Origin: Spirochaetota bacterium
GTDB lineage: Bacteria > Spirochaetota > UBA4802 > UB4802
Assembly: GCA_040756435.1 (NCBI GenBank)
Contig: JBFLZD010000040.1
Location: forward strand, 1-34,647
Reading direction: 5' to 3'
Length of the DNA stretch: 34,647 nucleotides
A program made the translations under genes and the position numbers. Of the stretch, positions 1 to 8,845 are shown piece by piece. The notes under the pieces are model-generated. The model was not told where the DNA came from, did no database searches, and worked only from the letters and a program-made list of their open reading frames with translations. Position 1 is the first letter of the stretch. Each line of letters begins with the position of its first letter.

Positions 1-283
1 ATGATAAATAATCAATTTTTTTGTTTATTAAATCAATTTTCTTATTAAATCTTATAAATGACAATTCATCAAGCCTGCGTAAGTCTGCATATGCATGGAA
101 TGAGAATGGACCATATTTATAGGGTAGAAAAAAGTAGTTTCGGTTTATATTCTCTTCGTTTTCTATTAAAAAAAGATATTTAATAAAATCTGTTTTATTA
201 AGAGAATATCCGAATCTTTGCAATAATCCAAGTAAAAATTTTTGTCTATAATATTTAGGAAAATCGTTAACTTTTTTATACAT
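1..283 (-). CDS. Partial small helical protein, N-terminal 94 residues (runs off left edge)
   Basis: An open frame starts at an ATG (281-283) and stays open to the window edge, giving 94 residues with no stop. A Shine-Dalgarno-like AGGAAG lies about 9 nt upstream. The product begins MYKKVNDFPKYYRQKF and contains LLGLLQRFGY, TDFIKYLFLI and LPYKYGPFSFHAYADLRRL. The pattern RQK-LL-LL--FG---TD--KYLF followed by PYK-G-FSF is one I associate with the helical N-terminal module found with DUF488-type proteins or Panacea (DUF4065)-like proteins, which occur in toxin-antitoxin and defence contexts. The family call is from memory and tentative; the open frame with a good ribosome site is directly visible. 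The C-terminal part lies outside the window. Confidence 0.6.
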   Translation of the reverse strand, partial: MYKKVNDFPKYYRQKFLLGLLQRFGYSLNKTDFIKYLFLIENEENINRNYFFLPYKYGPFSFHAYADLRRLDELSFIRFNKKIDLINKKIDYLS

Positions 284-462
284 GTATTATGCTTCCTACT
301 ATATATCACGTAATTTAGTAATAAAAAGAAATTAAATTATGTCAAGAAATTTTATTGGACAGTACCAACTATTTTGCATAAAAGATGCTTATAATAGCAT
401 TGCACTCCTGCCAGATAATATAAAATTTCACTTTAAATATTGATTTGAAGAAGAGGTGCTTA

Positions 463-831
463 ATGCTACATGCATACGGTAAATATATAGAAAATTATTG
501 CAATAAAAGCATTAGTGCCCCGCATATTAGAAGAATATATTGAAGAGTCATTATAAGAATTTATTGCCAAAAATAGAGGCATGCTAATTATATGATCAAT
601 CGATGGTATAATAGTAAAAGTATATTGGAATTGATACCAATATAGTTCATATAGGATGATAGGAAAAATATTGATAAGCAATACATGATTACCACATAAT
701 AGAGCAGGAGTATTTATACCTGACCGATTGATGTGTAAGCGTAGACTGACAGGGGAGATAGCACTGTGGATAATTTCAATATTCATCATTTCCAGTGTGT
801 TATCGGAAAACAATACGAAACACAAATTTGA
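463..831 (+). pseudogene. Decayed reading frame, family not recognised
   Basis: An ATG at 463 has a good ribosome site (GAGGTG, 5 nt upstream) but its frame stops after 26 codons. A second frame reads protein-like from about 497 to 831 but is broken by four internal stops; its last open piece contains AGVFIPDRLMCKRR and GEIALWIISIF. A healthy ribosome site followed by a broken frame suggests a recently inactivated gene. I cannot name the family. A 119-residue opposite-strand frame across the same bases (466-825) is low-complexity and has no ribosome site, so I did not call it. The rest of 284-938 is AT-rich and shows nothing else. Confidence 0.3.
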
Positions 832-938
832 GTGAAAATGTTATTCTTGAATCTGTAAAGCCATTAGAGCAATAAGTATTTTTATATGTTTCTGGTAGAA
901 TTACACACTAAATTAAACTTGACCATTGTATAAATGAT

Positions 939-1670
939 TTATGAATTTTTCTTTAAAAACTGCAACAATTTTTCGGCTATCAGCATACCCTGATCAATAA
1001 ATTCAGGGCCGTAATCCATCCCTGTTTTAGACCTGAATGTATGACGAATGGTATTGATGTGCGCTACTCCTCTGGGGAAATGGGCTACAATATCCTCAAT
1101 TGAAATATTCATGGTAGCAATCATGTCCCATATTGTGTATATGAAGTTATCCGGCCCCCACCTGAATTTATCAGCATCATATAGCGCATTAGACAATAGC
1201 ATGATATCACTGTTATCTACTGTCTGGTATTCCTTAAATGCTTCGTGATTGCGTATGGCAAATGCAATGGCGTCAATATCACTTTTTGGCATACAATACA
1301 AAAGATGCGTTTGCACATACTCTGCAGCTTTTGCAGGGTGGTCTTTTTTTTCCCGATAGTAATCGTGCAGAAAACCTGCAGCAAGTGCCAGCATTGCCAG
1401 GTGTATTGACTGGCTGGAAATGCCTTTTTCCTTAAGAACTATCGCCGCTGATTCAATTGCTACTTTTTCTGCATGATAATAGCTGTGTCCTAACGCGCTT
1501 CCTTTTTGACGCATGCACGTGGCACAATACGCAATGACTGATGATACGGTTGATATTTTTTTTGCAAGGGCTAAATACCAGTAACTATCGGCATAAAACC
1601 GTGGGGCAGGCAGTGTTACAGCAAAGGACTTTACAAACTGCCTCCCCCTGCTGATTACATCCTGCTGCAT
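939..1670 (-). CDS. HD-domain metal-dependent phosphohydrolase
   Basis: This 243-residue protein has the ordered residues of the HD superfamily: His62/His66 in GHSYYHAEKV, the doublet His102-Asp103 in GFLHDYY, His142 in IRNHEAF, and Asp165/Asp167 in ALYDADKFRW. HD proteins bind one or two metals and usually hydrolyse phosphate esters such as nucleotides or cyclic nucleotides; the substrate here is unknown. No membrane segment or extra domain is seen, so it is probably cytoplasmic. The ATG at 1670 has AAGGG about 7 nt upstream. It lies 30 bp downstream of hisG on the same strand, so it is likely the last gene of the hisI-hisG operon, although no known histidine step needs an HD enzyme. It could be a house-cleaning phosphatase. 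Confidence 0.75.
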   Translation of the reverse strand: MQQDVISRGRQFVKSFAVTLPAPRFYADSYWYLALAKKISTVSSVIAYCATCMRQKGSALGHSYYHAEKVAIESAAIVLKEKGISSQSIHLAMLALAAGFLHDYYREKKDHPAKAAEYVQTHLLYCMPKSDIDAIAFAIRNHEAFKEYQTVDNSDIMLLSNALYDADKFRWGPDNFIYTIWDMIATMNISIEDIVAHFPRGVAHINTIRHTFRSKTGMDYGPEFIDQGMLIAEKLLQFLKKNS

Positions 1671-1700
1671 GTATTACCCTTTATTGTAACAATTAAGCGT

Positions 1701-2597
1701 TTATTTTAAGCACACATCTTCCTGTGAAACAACTTTATTGAGCGGGTATTCGATGATTCCATCAGCTCCGGCATTAATGAGTTTAGGAATAAGATCCCTA
1801 ACCACCGATTCCTGTATAACGCTTTCCACTGAAAACCATGTTGCATTATATAACTTGGATACCGTTGGGGAAGTTAAACTTGGTATCAGCTTAATCACAT
1901 CAGCTAACTTATCTTCGGGGACGTTCATTTTAATGCCTACAAGATTATTGGCATTCAAGGCGCCTCGCAAAAGCAGCGCAATCTGCTTGATTTTTGCGCG
2001 CTTGGCTGAATCTTTCATACTTTGTTTGTTGGCAATGAGCTTGGTATTGGTTTCAAGCAATGTGTAAATAATTTTGAGTCCGTGTGCTCTTATTGTAGAA
2101 CCCGTTTCAGTAACTTCAACAATGGCATCCACCAGCCCCTCAACCACTTTTGCTTCAGTAGCACCCCATGAAAATTCAACCTTTACCGGGATGTTGCGAT
2201 CGCTAAAATATTTTTTAGTAAAGTTAACAAGCTCCGTTGATATGGTCTTGCCTGCACAGTCTTCTAATGTTTTGATGGGGGAATCATTGGGTACTGCCAA
2301 AACCCATTTTGCTTTCTGGGTGCTAACCTTGGAATAAATCAGGTCAGATATTATCTCTACATCAGACTCATTTTCCAGTATCCAGTCAAGTCCGGTAAGA
2401 CCTACATCAAGCACACCGCTTTCCACATATTTTGACATCTCCTGGGCTCGGACCAAGGAACAGCTAATCTCGGGATCGTCTATGCTGGGGAAGTAATTTC
2501 GTGATGATACAGATATTGAAAAACCTGCCCGCTTAAAAAGTTCTATTGTTGCACTTTCTAAACTACCTTTAGGAATTCCTAACTTGATAAGGCTCAT
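1701..2597 (-). CDS. hisG: ATP phosphoribosyltransferase, long (HisG-L) form
   Basis: The enzyme catalyses the first committed step of histidine synthesis, joining ATP and PRPP to give phosphoribosyl-ATP. The 298-residue length is that of the long, self-sufficient form, which carries its own C-terminal ACT-like regulatory domain (here about residues 195-290) and needs no HisZ partner. The N-terminus [10 protein letters not shown] and the PRPP-binding loop [14 protein letters not shown] (161-174) are diagnostic, as is the segment DVGLTGLDW near residues 64-72. Its start overlaps the hisI stop in an ATGA junction (2594-2597), so translation is probably coupled. Feedback inhibition by histidine through the C-terminal domain is known for the family; no attenuator is visible upstream of the operon. 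Confidence 0.95.
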   Translation of the reverse strand: MSLIKLGIPKGSLESATIELFKRAGFSISVSSRNYFPSIDDPEISCSLVRAQEMSKYVESGVLDVGLTGLDWILENESDVEIISDLIYSKVSTQKAKWVLAVPNDSPIKTLEDCAGKTISTELVNFTKKYFSDRNIPVKVEFSWGATEAKVVEGLVDAIVEVTETGSTIRAHGLKIIYTLLETNTKLIANKQSMKDSAKRAKIKQIALLLRGALNANNLVGIKMNVPEDKLADVIKLIPSLTSPTVSKLYNATWFSVESVIQESVVRDLIPKLINAGADGIIEYPLNKVVSQEDVCLK

Positions 2598-2977
2598 TTT
2601 TTATCTCCATATTTATCTTCAGGATTAAAGATTTTTACACCATCCACTTTTAGATCACCACCTTCAACAACCCGGTAAAAGCAACTACGATAGCCAGTAT
2701 GGCATGCTGCATCACCTATCTGATTAATTTTAAGCAACACACAATCGTTATCACAATCAATGCGTATTTCTTTTACTTCCTGCACATTGCCGGAAGACTC
2801 GCCTTTTTTCCACAATTGCTTTCGTGATCTGCTCCAGTAATGGACTATACCTGTTTTCAACGTCAGTTCAAATGCTTCTTTGTTCATAAATGCAACCATT
2901 AAAATTTCGCCGGTTTTATAATCCTGTGCTACTGCTGGTACCAGCCCATCTAACTTAGTAAAATCAAGCTCAATCAT
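2594..2977 (-). CDS. hisI: Phosphoribosyl-AMP cyclohydrolase
   Basis: HisI opens the adenine ring of phosphoribosyl-AMP, the third step of histidine synthesis. The protein shows the family signature: [18 protein letters not shown], then [11 protein letters not shown] with metal-binding cysteines and [15 protein letters not shown] with the final catalytic Cys and His. It has only the cyclohydrolase domain; the HisE pyrophosphohydrolase domain is not fused. I start it at the ATG at 2977 because GAGG lies 8 nt upstream. An in-frame ATG six codons earlier (2995) has no ribosome site. It is the first gene of the hisI-hisG-HD set. The upstream 2996-3263 region is very AT-rich and holds two copies of the ACTATCGC octamer. 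Confidence 0.93.
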   Translation of the reverse strand: MIELDFTKLDGLVPAVAQDYKTGEILMVAFMNKEAFELTLKTGIVHYWSRSRKQLWKKGESSGNVQEVKEIRIDCDNDCVLLKINQIGDAACHTGYRSCFYRVVEGGDLKVDGVKIFNPEDKYGDKK

Positions 2978-3212
2978 TGGGGTATCCTCTATCATAGTAA
3001 ATTAATATCATGAACTATCGCCAAAAATAAAAAATAAATTTAAATTTATATATACAATACTATCATTGGTATGCGATAGTGTATTAATATCACAGTATAA
3101 TTTAAAAATCATTAAAATGTATTCATAAAATAGTAAAATTCTATTGACAAATGTTTTTTTGAAATATCACGAGTATTTATTCCTTAAATAGTGATGTAGC
3201 GCCGTCTACTGT

Positions 3213-3230
3213 CCCACAACGTTACGTGGG
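3213..3230 (+). other. Short hairpin in the ileS leader
   Basis: CCCAC (3213-3217) can pair with GTGGG (3226-3230) around an 8-nt loop, 33 bp before the ileS start. The stem is only 5 bp and no T-run follows, so it is not a terminator. No T-box consensus is present. A regulatory role is speculative. Confidence 0.25.
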
Positions 3231-3263
3231 GTTGACTTTGATATTTTTTGTGCGAGGGTTTCA

Positions 3264-6026
3264 ATGGATTATTCTAAAACCGTTAATCTTCCTGCTTCTG
3301 ATTTTCCCATGAAGGCAAATCTTCCTTCCCGTGAACCTCAGATATTGCAGAAATGGGAAAAAGAGGATATTTACAAACTGATACAGAAGTCTCGTGAAGG
3401 CAATGAACTATACATTTTACATGATGGTCCACCGTATGCTAATGGACATATACACTTAGGGCATGCTTTAAATAAAATTCTCAAAGACATCATTGTAAAA
3501 CACAAGACAATGAGTGGATTTAAAGCGCCATTTGTGCCAGGGTGGGATTGCCATGGTCTGCCTATTGAATTGCAGGTTACAAAAGAGTTAGGTGACAAGG
3601 CAAAAAAACTTCCTAAACAGGAAATCCGAAAGCTGTGCAGGGACTATGCTCAAAAATTTATAGATATTCAAAGGGAAGAATTTAAACGCTTAGGTGTCTT
3701 TGGGGAGTTTGATAATCCTTATTTAACCATGTCACTGGATTATGAAGCCACCATTGTGGAAATTTTTGGATCACTCTTTGAACGGGGATTTATTACTAAA
3801 GGGAAAAAACCTATTTATTGGTGTCCAACCTGTGTTACAGCTTTAGCCGAAGCCGAAGTTGAATACCATGACCACTCATCTCCGTCAATTTTTGTTAAGT
3901 TCAGAGTGGACCCCGCATCAGTAACATTTAAAGGGGTAGATCCTAACAACCTGTATGTGGTGGTATGGACCACAACTCCGTGGACCCTGCCTGCTAACTT
4001 AGCTGTATGTTTTCATCCTGATTTTGACTACTCGGCACATACGTCAGGTAACGAGTATTTTATTATGGCTGATGGTCTTGCAGAATCATTTTCTGCCATA
4101 ACGGGAAGAACATTGGGTGAAAAGATACCTTTAACCAATGACATAATTCGCTCACTGAAGGTATCCCATCCTTTTATTGACAGGGAATCAAAAGTCATCT
4201 TTGGCGATTTTGTTACTCTGGATCAGGGTACCGGCATTGTACATATTGCCCCGGGGCATGGACTTGAAGACTATATTGTTGGCCTTGAATACGGGCTTGA
4301 TGTGTTCTGCCCTGTTGATGATGAGGGCAAATTTACCGATGAATTTGCCCTCATGAATGGTGTCAATGTCTTTGATGCCAACCCAAAAATAATAGACCTT
4401 TTAAAAGAAAAAAATGTTCTGATTTTTACCAATGATATTGAACATTCATATCCACACTGCTGGCGCTGTAAACAGCCGCTTATCTTCAGGGCTACCGCTC
4501 AGTGGTTTTTACTTATTGACCACAATGATATGCGACAGTTAGCATTAGATGTAACAGAAGATGTACAGTGGATACCTGAATGGGGCAAATTGCGGTTTAA
4601 AAGCATGGTGGAAACACGCCCGGACTGGTGTCTTTCACGGCAGCGTTCATGGGGAGTTCCTATTCCATCCTTCTACTGTAAAAAATGTGGTAAAAACCAG
4701 ATGAACGCTGAAACCATTTTTTATTTTGCAAAGATTGCACGGGAGCGCAGCATTGAATCATGGTATACCGATGAGATACACAGCCTTATTCCAGACGGCT
4801 TTACCTGCGAATGTGGTAATGATATCTTTGAAAAAGAATATGATATTCTGGACGTATGGTTTGACTCAGGCGTTTCACACTTTGCGGTTCTTGACAGTAG
4901 AGATGACCACCGCTGGCCATCGGACCTGTATTTAGAGGGAAGCGACCAGCACCGAGGCTGGTTCCAGTCTTCATTGTGGCCGGCACTGGCATTACGCCAG
5001 CGAGCACCCTATAACACCGTATTGACACACGGATTCATGTTAGACGATCAGGGGCGGGCAATGAGCAAATCGCTTGGGAATGTCATCCCGCCTGATGATA
5101 TAATCAACAAGTTTGGTGCTGATATCCTGCGTCTGTGGGTTGCTTCTGAGGACTATCGCAATGACGTCAGGATTGGCTACGATATGATACAGCAGATTGC
5201 TGATTCATATCGTAAAATCCGAAACACCTTTAAATTTATGATTGGTAACTGTGCTGATTTTACAGCTTCACAGTGCATCCCTTACGATGAGCTATCAGAC
5301 ACCGATAAGTGGATATTGCACAAACTCTATACACTTTCCAATCAGGTGCGCCAACACTATGAACAGTACGAATTTCACCTGGTATACCGTCGAATACTGA
5401 ATTTCTGTACGGTAGATTTATCATCACTGTATTTTGACATTTCAAAAGACATCCTCTATGTGGAAGCAAAAGATTCAAAACTGCGAAGAGCAAATCAGAC
5501 TGTCCTGTACCATGTTACCGAAACACTGCTTCGACTGATTGCACCGGTACTGGTGTTCACTGCCGAAGAGATATGGCAATTTTTGGGCAAAGACTCTTCC
5601 GTGCATGCTGATGTATACAGTGAGCTACCTTCCCAATGGCACAACGAAACACTGGCAAAGAAGATGGATGCTCTTATAGATATCAAGAAAGATGTATTGA
5701 AGGCTTTAGAGATAGCCCGAAAGGAAAAGAAGATTGGTAGCTCGCTTGAGGCGGATGTTCACATATATATTGCTGGTGCTTCATCAAAAGAGCTATTACA
5801 GTCGATGAGCGATAGTAAACGTTTTTTCCAGGTGGCAGAAGTTCACATTGAAGATCAAAAACTGGATGGCATGGCTGATTATGATAATAGTTCAATACTG
5901 GTAACTAAATCCACCGGGAAAAAATGTGTCAGATGCTGGAATTATTCACATGACATTGGAACACATCCTGAGCATCCAGAACTCTGTAAACGGTGTACTG
6001 ATATTGTGCTAAAACTTGATGTATAA
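3264..6026 (+). CDS. ileS: Isoleucyl-tRNA synthetase
   Basis: This 920-residue class I synthetase charges tRNA-Ile and edits misactivated valine. Visible signatures are DGPPYANGHIHLGHALN, with the HIGH-type motif HLGH at 64-67, GWDCHGLPIE, the editing-domain segment WTTTPWTLPANLA, and the KMSKS-type loop AMSKSLGN near residue 600. At the C-terminus four cysteines (888, 891, 908, 911) form the zinc finger of the bacterial (type 1) form. The ATG at 3264 has GAGGG about 6 nt upstream. Length and domain order are normal. The lspA gene follows on the same strand after a repeat-filled gap of 363 bp; ileS-lspA adjacency is common in bacteria. Confidence 0.98.
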   Translation: MDYSKTVNLPASDFPMKANLPSREPQILQKWEKEDIYKLIQKSREGNELYILHDGPPYANGHIHLGHALNKILKDIIVKHKTMSGFKAPFVPGWDCHGLPIELQVTKELGDKAKKLPKQEIRKLCRDYAQKFIDIQREEFKRLGVFGEFDNPYLTMSLDYEATIVEIFGSLFERGFITKGKKPIYWCPTCVTALAEAEVEYHDHSSPSIFVKFRVDPASVTFKGVDPNNLYVVVWTTTPWTLPANLAVCFHPDFDYSAHTSGNEYFIMADGLAESFSAITGRTLGEKIPLTNDIIRSLKVSHPFIDRESKVIFGDFVTLDQGTGIVHIAPGHGLEDYIVGLEYGLDVFCPVDDEGKFTDEFALMNGVNVFDANPKIIDLLKEKNVLIFTNDIEHSYPHCWRCKQPLIFRATAQWFLLIDHNDMRQLALDVTEDVQWIPEWGKLRFKSMVETRPDWCLSRQRSWGVPIPSFYCKKCGKNQMNAETIFYFAKIARERSIESWYTDEIHSLIPDGFTCECGNDIFEKEYDILDVWFDSGVSHFAVLDSRDDHRWPSDLYLEGSDQHRGWFQSSLWPALALRQRAPYNTVLTHGFMLDDQGRAMSKSLGNVIPPDDIINKFGADILRLWVASEDYRNDVRIGYDMIQQIADSYRKIRNTFKFMIGNCADFTASQCIPYDELSDTDKWILHKLYTLSNQVRQHYEQYEFHLVYRRILNFCTVDLSSLYFDISKDILYVEAKDSKLRRANQTVLYHVTETLLRLIAPVLVFTAEEIWQFLGKDSSVHADVYSELPSQWHNETLAKKMDALIDIKKDVLKALEIARKEKKIGSSLEADVHIYIAGASSKELLQSMSDSKRFFQVAEVHIEDQKLDGMADYDNSSILVTKSTGKKCVRCWNYSHDIGTHPEHPELCKRCTDIVLKLDV

Positions 6027-6069
6027 TCATGCTAAATAGTGGCTAGTGATAGTATACTGATAGTATCGC

Positions 6070-6310
6070 AAGTCATCCTGGGCTTGATTCAGATTCTATG
6101 AAGGTGGGGTGTAGATTCCGGATCAGGTCCGGAATGACGACATGGGATGTTATCCTGAACCTTGGGCTGAATTTATTTCTGGATTGATTCAGGATCGTTG
6201 ACGGTGTAGTGTAGATTCCGGATCAGCTCTGGAATGACAGCAAGGGATGTCATCCTGATCTCCGTCCTGTATTTATTTCAGGATCTTGGCATACTAGGAC
6301 GGGGATTCCG
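6070..6310. repeat. REP-like palindromic repeats between ileS and lspA
   Basis: A sequence beginning TGTAGATTCCGGATCAG occurs at 6110 and again exactly 100 bp later at 6210, each followed by GGAATGAC, GGGATGT and ATCCTGA. Within each copy ATTCCGGA can pair with TCCGGAAT (6114-6138) or a mismatched version of it (6214-6238), forming a hairpin. Partial copies of the flanking arms (TCATCCTG, TTGATTCAGGATC) lie at 6072, 6184 and 6250-6287. This type of element, built on GATTCCGG and CCGGAATGAC, is a dispersed palindromic repeat in many bacterial genomes. It may act as a weak terminator or mRNA-stabilising structure downstream of ileS. Nothing coding is seen in 6027-6389. Confidence 0.75.
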
Positions 6311-6340
6311 TGTAAACTTTACGCTCATAGTGTAACTATA

Positions 6341-6370
6341 TTGACAATTAACATCTAAAAAATGTAAAAA
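6341..6370 (+). promoter_or_regulatory. Candidate lspA promoter
   Basis: TTGACA (6341-6346) is a perfect -35 match. An 18-bp spacer leads to TAAAAA (6365-6370), a poor -10. It lies about 20 bp before the GTG start and downstream of the repeat block, so lspA may be transcribed separately from ileS. Confidence 0.4.
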
Positions 6371-6389
6371 TTTTTAATGGAGAAATATT

Positions 6390-6896
6390 GTGCCAATGAC
6401 GAGGGAAACTAGAAATACGTTAATTTCAGTTATAATCTTTATTATTGTACTTGGAAGTGATATTCTTACAAAAGCGCTTGTGGAAAAATATATTTCTATC
6501 TATGAACGGGTCAATATACTTGGCAGCTTTGTACAACTCACACTCATCTACAATCAGGGTGGAATATTTGGTATATTACAGGGCTATCAGCAATTTTTCC
6601 TTATTGTTTCAATCATTGTGTTTTTGCTTCTTGTTGCATATTTTATACTGGAAAAGAATAAAACGCTTATTTTTACCTCAAGCATGGGGCTAATCTGCGC
6701 AGGCGCCATAGGCAATATCCTGGATAGAATTACTGGCAAACCTGGCGTCGTTGATTTTATATACATTGGTAGTGATGAAGTTTTCCGCTGGCCAGCGTTT
6801 AATGTTGCTGATTCTTCAATTGTGGTTGGTGCCACGCTTCTTGTCATTCACCAACTTATGGAAGAGAAAAAACGGAAAGCTAAAAAACAAATATAA
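6390..6896 (+). CDS. lspA: Lipoprotein signal peptidase (signal peptidase II)
   Basis: LspA is an inner-membrane aspartyl protease that removes signal peptides from prolipoproteins. The 168-residue protein has four hydrophobic segments and both catalytic motifs: AGAIGNILDR with Asp112 and FNVADSSI with Asp141. The family motif NxGxxFG is present as NQGGIFG. I keep the GTG at 6390 because GGAG lies 8 nt upstream; the in-frame ATG at 6396 would be 14 nt away. Its substrates in this window would include the lipobox proteins at 6897-7295 and 22762-24738. Its stop codon directly abuts that of the convergent lipoprotein gene (6896/6897), with no terminator between them. Confidence 0.95.
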   Translation: MPMTRETRNTLISVIIFIIVLGSDILTKALVEKYISIYERVNILGSFVQLTLIYNQGGIFGILQGYQQFFLIVSIIVFLLLVAYFILEKNKTLIFTSSMGLICAGAIGNILDRITGKPGVVDFIYIGSDEVFRWPAFNVADSSIVVGATLLVIHQLMEEKKRKAKKQI

Positions 6897-7295
6897 TTAA
6901 TACGTATCTATAACAGTTATTTCACCGTTAGCTATCTCTTTATCTTTCACTATCACTTTCACAATATACGTGCCCTCAGCATACAGGGAAAATGGGATCG
7001 TGGCAGTATTAATATCAGGATTTATGGTATAGTCAAAGCGGGTATACTCAGGCTGGCTATATTTCTTTTTTTCATACACTAGTATCGTTGCCGTGTTACT
7101 TCCAAAAGGCTCCTGTGCAGTAACATACAGGGTCATATCACCTGTGGTGAACTCTTTTCCACAATGAACGGGTTTGCCATCCTTATCAACACCTTCACAA
7201 AACTGCAGTGGTGCTTCTTTGCCACAGGTTACCATGCTTATAACAGCCACACACAGTAACAGCTTACAGAAGTGAACCCTGTATATCCTCATCAT
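6897..7295 (-). CDS. Small predicted lipoprotein, unknown function
   Basis: The 132-residue product starts with a basic, hydrophobic leader and a lipobox-like VTC followed by Gly near residue 25 (VISMVTCGKE), so the mature protein would be lipid-anchored. The remainder is beta-rich and looks like one Ig-like sandwich: YVTAQEPFGSNTATILVYE, then YAEGTYIVKVIVKDKE. No catalytic motif is visible. Two adjacent ATGs (7295, 7292) lie about 10 nt after AGGGG. The first 32 bp overlap the 3' end of xseB in another frame, so it is probably co-transcribed with, and coupled to, the pyk-xseA-xseB row. Its function is not recognised. Confidence 0.7.
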   Translation of the reverse strand: MMRIYRVHFCKLLLCVAVISMVTCGKEAPLQFCEGVDKDGKPVHCGKEFTTGDMTLYVTAQEPFGSNTATILVYEKKKYSQPEYTRFDYTINPDINTATIPFSLYAEGTYIVKVIVKDKEIANGEITVIDTY

Positions 7296-7551
7296 CTTCT
7301 ATTTCCCCTGTATCCTCTTTAACTTTGACCGATTTTTTTTGTACCGTACCATCAGGCTGCTTTTGCAACACTTCAATCTTACGTTCTGCTTCTTCTAATT
7401 TTTGCCGGCAAAACTTTGCCAGCTCAACACCCTTTTCATAATATTGAATAGATTGTTCCAGAGTCAGTTCACCGGACTCTAACTTTGAAGCTATTGCTTC
7501 AAGTTCTTCCAGCGCATCCTCAAAGGTTATTTTTTTAGCCTTTTTTTCCAA
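7264..7551 (-). CDS. xseB: Exonuclease VII small subunit
   Basis: XseB is the small helical subunit that binds XseA to form exonuclease VII, which degrades single-stranded DNA from both ends. The family core is clear: TFEDALEELEAIASKLESGE, then LTLEQSIQYYEKGVELAKFC. At 95 residues it is slightly longer than usual because of an acidic tail (EDTGEIEDDEDIQG). The start is a TTG at 7551, supported by the strong site AGGTGAG a few nt upstream; it overlaps the end of xseA by 17 bp. The 3' end in turn overlaps the lipoprotein start. Confidence 0.93.
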   Translation of the reverse strand: MEKKAKKITFEDALEELEAIASKLESGELTLEQSIQYYEKGVELAKFCRQKLEEAERKIEVLQKQPDGTVQKKSVKVKEDTGEIEDDEDIQGSLL

Positions 7552-8842
7552 AGCTCACCTCTTCATGTACCATCTGGACATCACACTGCATTGACCCGTC
7601 ATATACAATAACTCTGACGTTATCTCCCTGTTGGACCTTCTTGATTGAAGAAATTACCTGTGAATCTTTAAGTGTAATGGAATACCCACGCTTCAGCACG
7701 CTTACCGGTGAAAGGTGCTCTAACTTACTTGCTTGCATCATAAAGATGTGCCAGTAGTTTTGCAATCTATTTTTTATAATAAGCTCTAAATCCTTAACCT
7801 TACTTACACGCTCTTTTGTTTCTGCAATTCGTTTTTGCATCAACGACTGTATTTTGTTTTCAATGTCAGCCAAAGTAAGTTCGTAGTATTCAACCAGACT
7901 CATTGGATTTTGAAAGACTCTGCGTTTGGTAACGAGCATTATGCGATTAGCAAACGACTGGACCATCATTGAAAGTCGCCGCGTCATACGCAAGGTGTAA
8001 TTGTCAATGGCAGCCATAAGCTCTGCTTTTACTGGCACTGCAATCTCGGCTGCGGCTGATGGTGTTGGTGCAGCAACATCTGCTGCTAAATCGCTTAACG
8101 GGTGGTCAATCTGATGCCCCACAGCCGATATAATAGGTACTGCTGAATAAGCAAACGCACGCACTACCGCTTCCTCATTAAATGCCATCAAATCCTCAAA
8201 AGAGCCACCGCCACGGCCAGCAATAATGACATCCACTCCCCACTGTGGATTATTGAGCTCCTTAATCCCTGTAACTATCGACTCAACTGCACCTTCACCC
8301 TGCACCTTTGCCGGTGCAAGTATAATCTCAATATTGGGAAAGCGGCGCATTGCCACTTTAATAATATCACGGATAGCTGCCCCCGTAGGTGAGGTAACCA
8401 CACCAATTCGCCTGGGTAATACCGGAAGCGGTTTTTTGCGTTCAGGCGCAAACAACCCTTCTTTATGTAATTTTTCTTTAAGCTTTTCAATCTTCTGTAA
8501 AAGTTCGCCCAGGCCTTCTTTGCGGATTTTATACACAATAAACTGATACGAACCGCGTTTTTCAAATACCGTCACTCCGCCAAACACCACTACGCTCATG
8601 CCTTCTTCAAGCCTGAAATCCAAATGCTTGTTGGCGTGCTTGAAAAAAACAGCCTGCATTACCGCACCCTCATCTTTTAAGGAAAAATAAATGTGCCCTG
8701 ACGAATGGTAAGTAAGGTTTGAAATCTCACCCTTCACCCACACACCATTAAGCTGCGGTGTTGACTCAATCAGCTGTTTCAGTATTCCCGTAATATCGCT
8801 TACGGAATACACTGTTTCATGATTTTCTATCTTTTCTATCAT
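7535..8842 (-). CDS. xseA: Exonuclease VII large subunit
   Basis: XseA is the catalytic subunit of exonuclease VII, acting in mismatch repair and recombination. The 435-residue protein begins with the OB-fold ssDNA-binding domain (VWVKGEISNLTYHSSGHIYF, about 35-54). It continues into the catalytic domain with IGVVTSPTGAAIRDI, IIAGRGGGSFEDLMAFNEE and SAVGHQIDHPLSDLAADVAA, the hallmark motifs of the family, then PTPSAAAE and a long coiled coil where XseB binds. The ATG at 8842 is only 3 nt after the pyk stop, with no strong ribosome site, so translation is probably coupled to pyk. Confidence 0.96.
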   Translation of the reverse strand: MIEKIENHETVYSVSDITGILKQLIESTPQLNGVWVKGEISNLTYHSSGHIYFSLKDEGAVMQAVFFKHANKHLDFRLEEGMSVVVFGGVTVFEKRGSYQFIVYKIRKEGLGELLQKIEKLKEKLHKEGLFAPERKKPLPVLPRRIGVVTSPTGAAIRDIIKVAMRRFPNIEIILAPAKVQGEGAVESIVTGIKELNNPQWGVDVIIAGRGGGSFEDLMAFNEEAVVRAFAYSAVPIISAVGHQIDHPLSDLAADVAAPTPSAAAEIAVPVKAELMAAIDNYTLRMTRRLSMMVQSFANRIMLVTKRRVFQNPMSLVEYYELTLADIENKIQSLMQKRIAETKERVSKVKDLELIIKNRLQNYWHIFMMQASKLEHLSPVSVLKRGYSITLKDSQVISSIKKVQQGDNVRVIVYDGSMQCDVQMVHEEVSFGKKG

Positions 8843-8845
8843 AGA

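Noticed and set aside
466-825. 119-codon open frame on the minus strand
   Set aside because: Low-complexity, Ile/Ser-rich, no ribosome site, and opposite to a more protein-like but broken plus-strand frame.
2196-2203. GCGATCGC, the cyanobacterial HIP1 octamer
   Set aside because: It occurs once only, inside hisG; nothing suggests HIP1 enrichment.
3144-3179. TTGACA-based promoter for ileS
   Set aside because: TTGACA (3144-3149) is perfect, but no -10-like hexamer lies 15-19 bp downstream.
2996-3263. T-box riboswitch upstream of ileS
   Set aside because: No T-box consensus, no specifier stem and no terminator; only a 5-bp hairpin is present.
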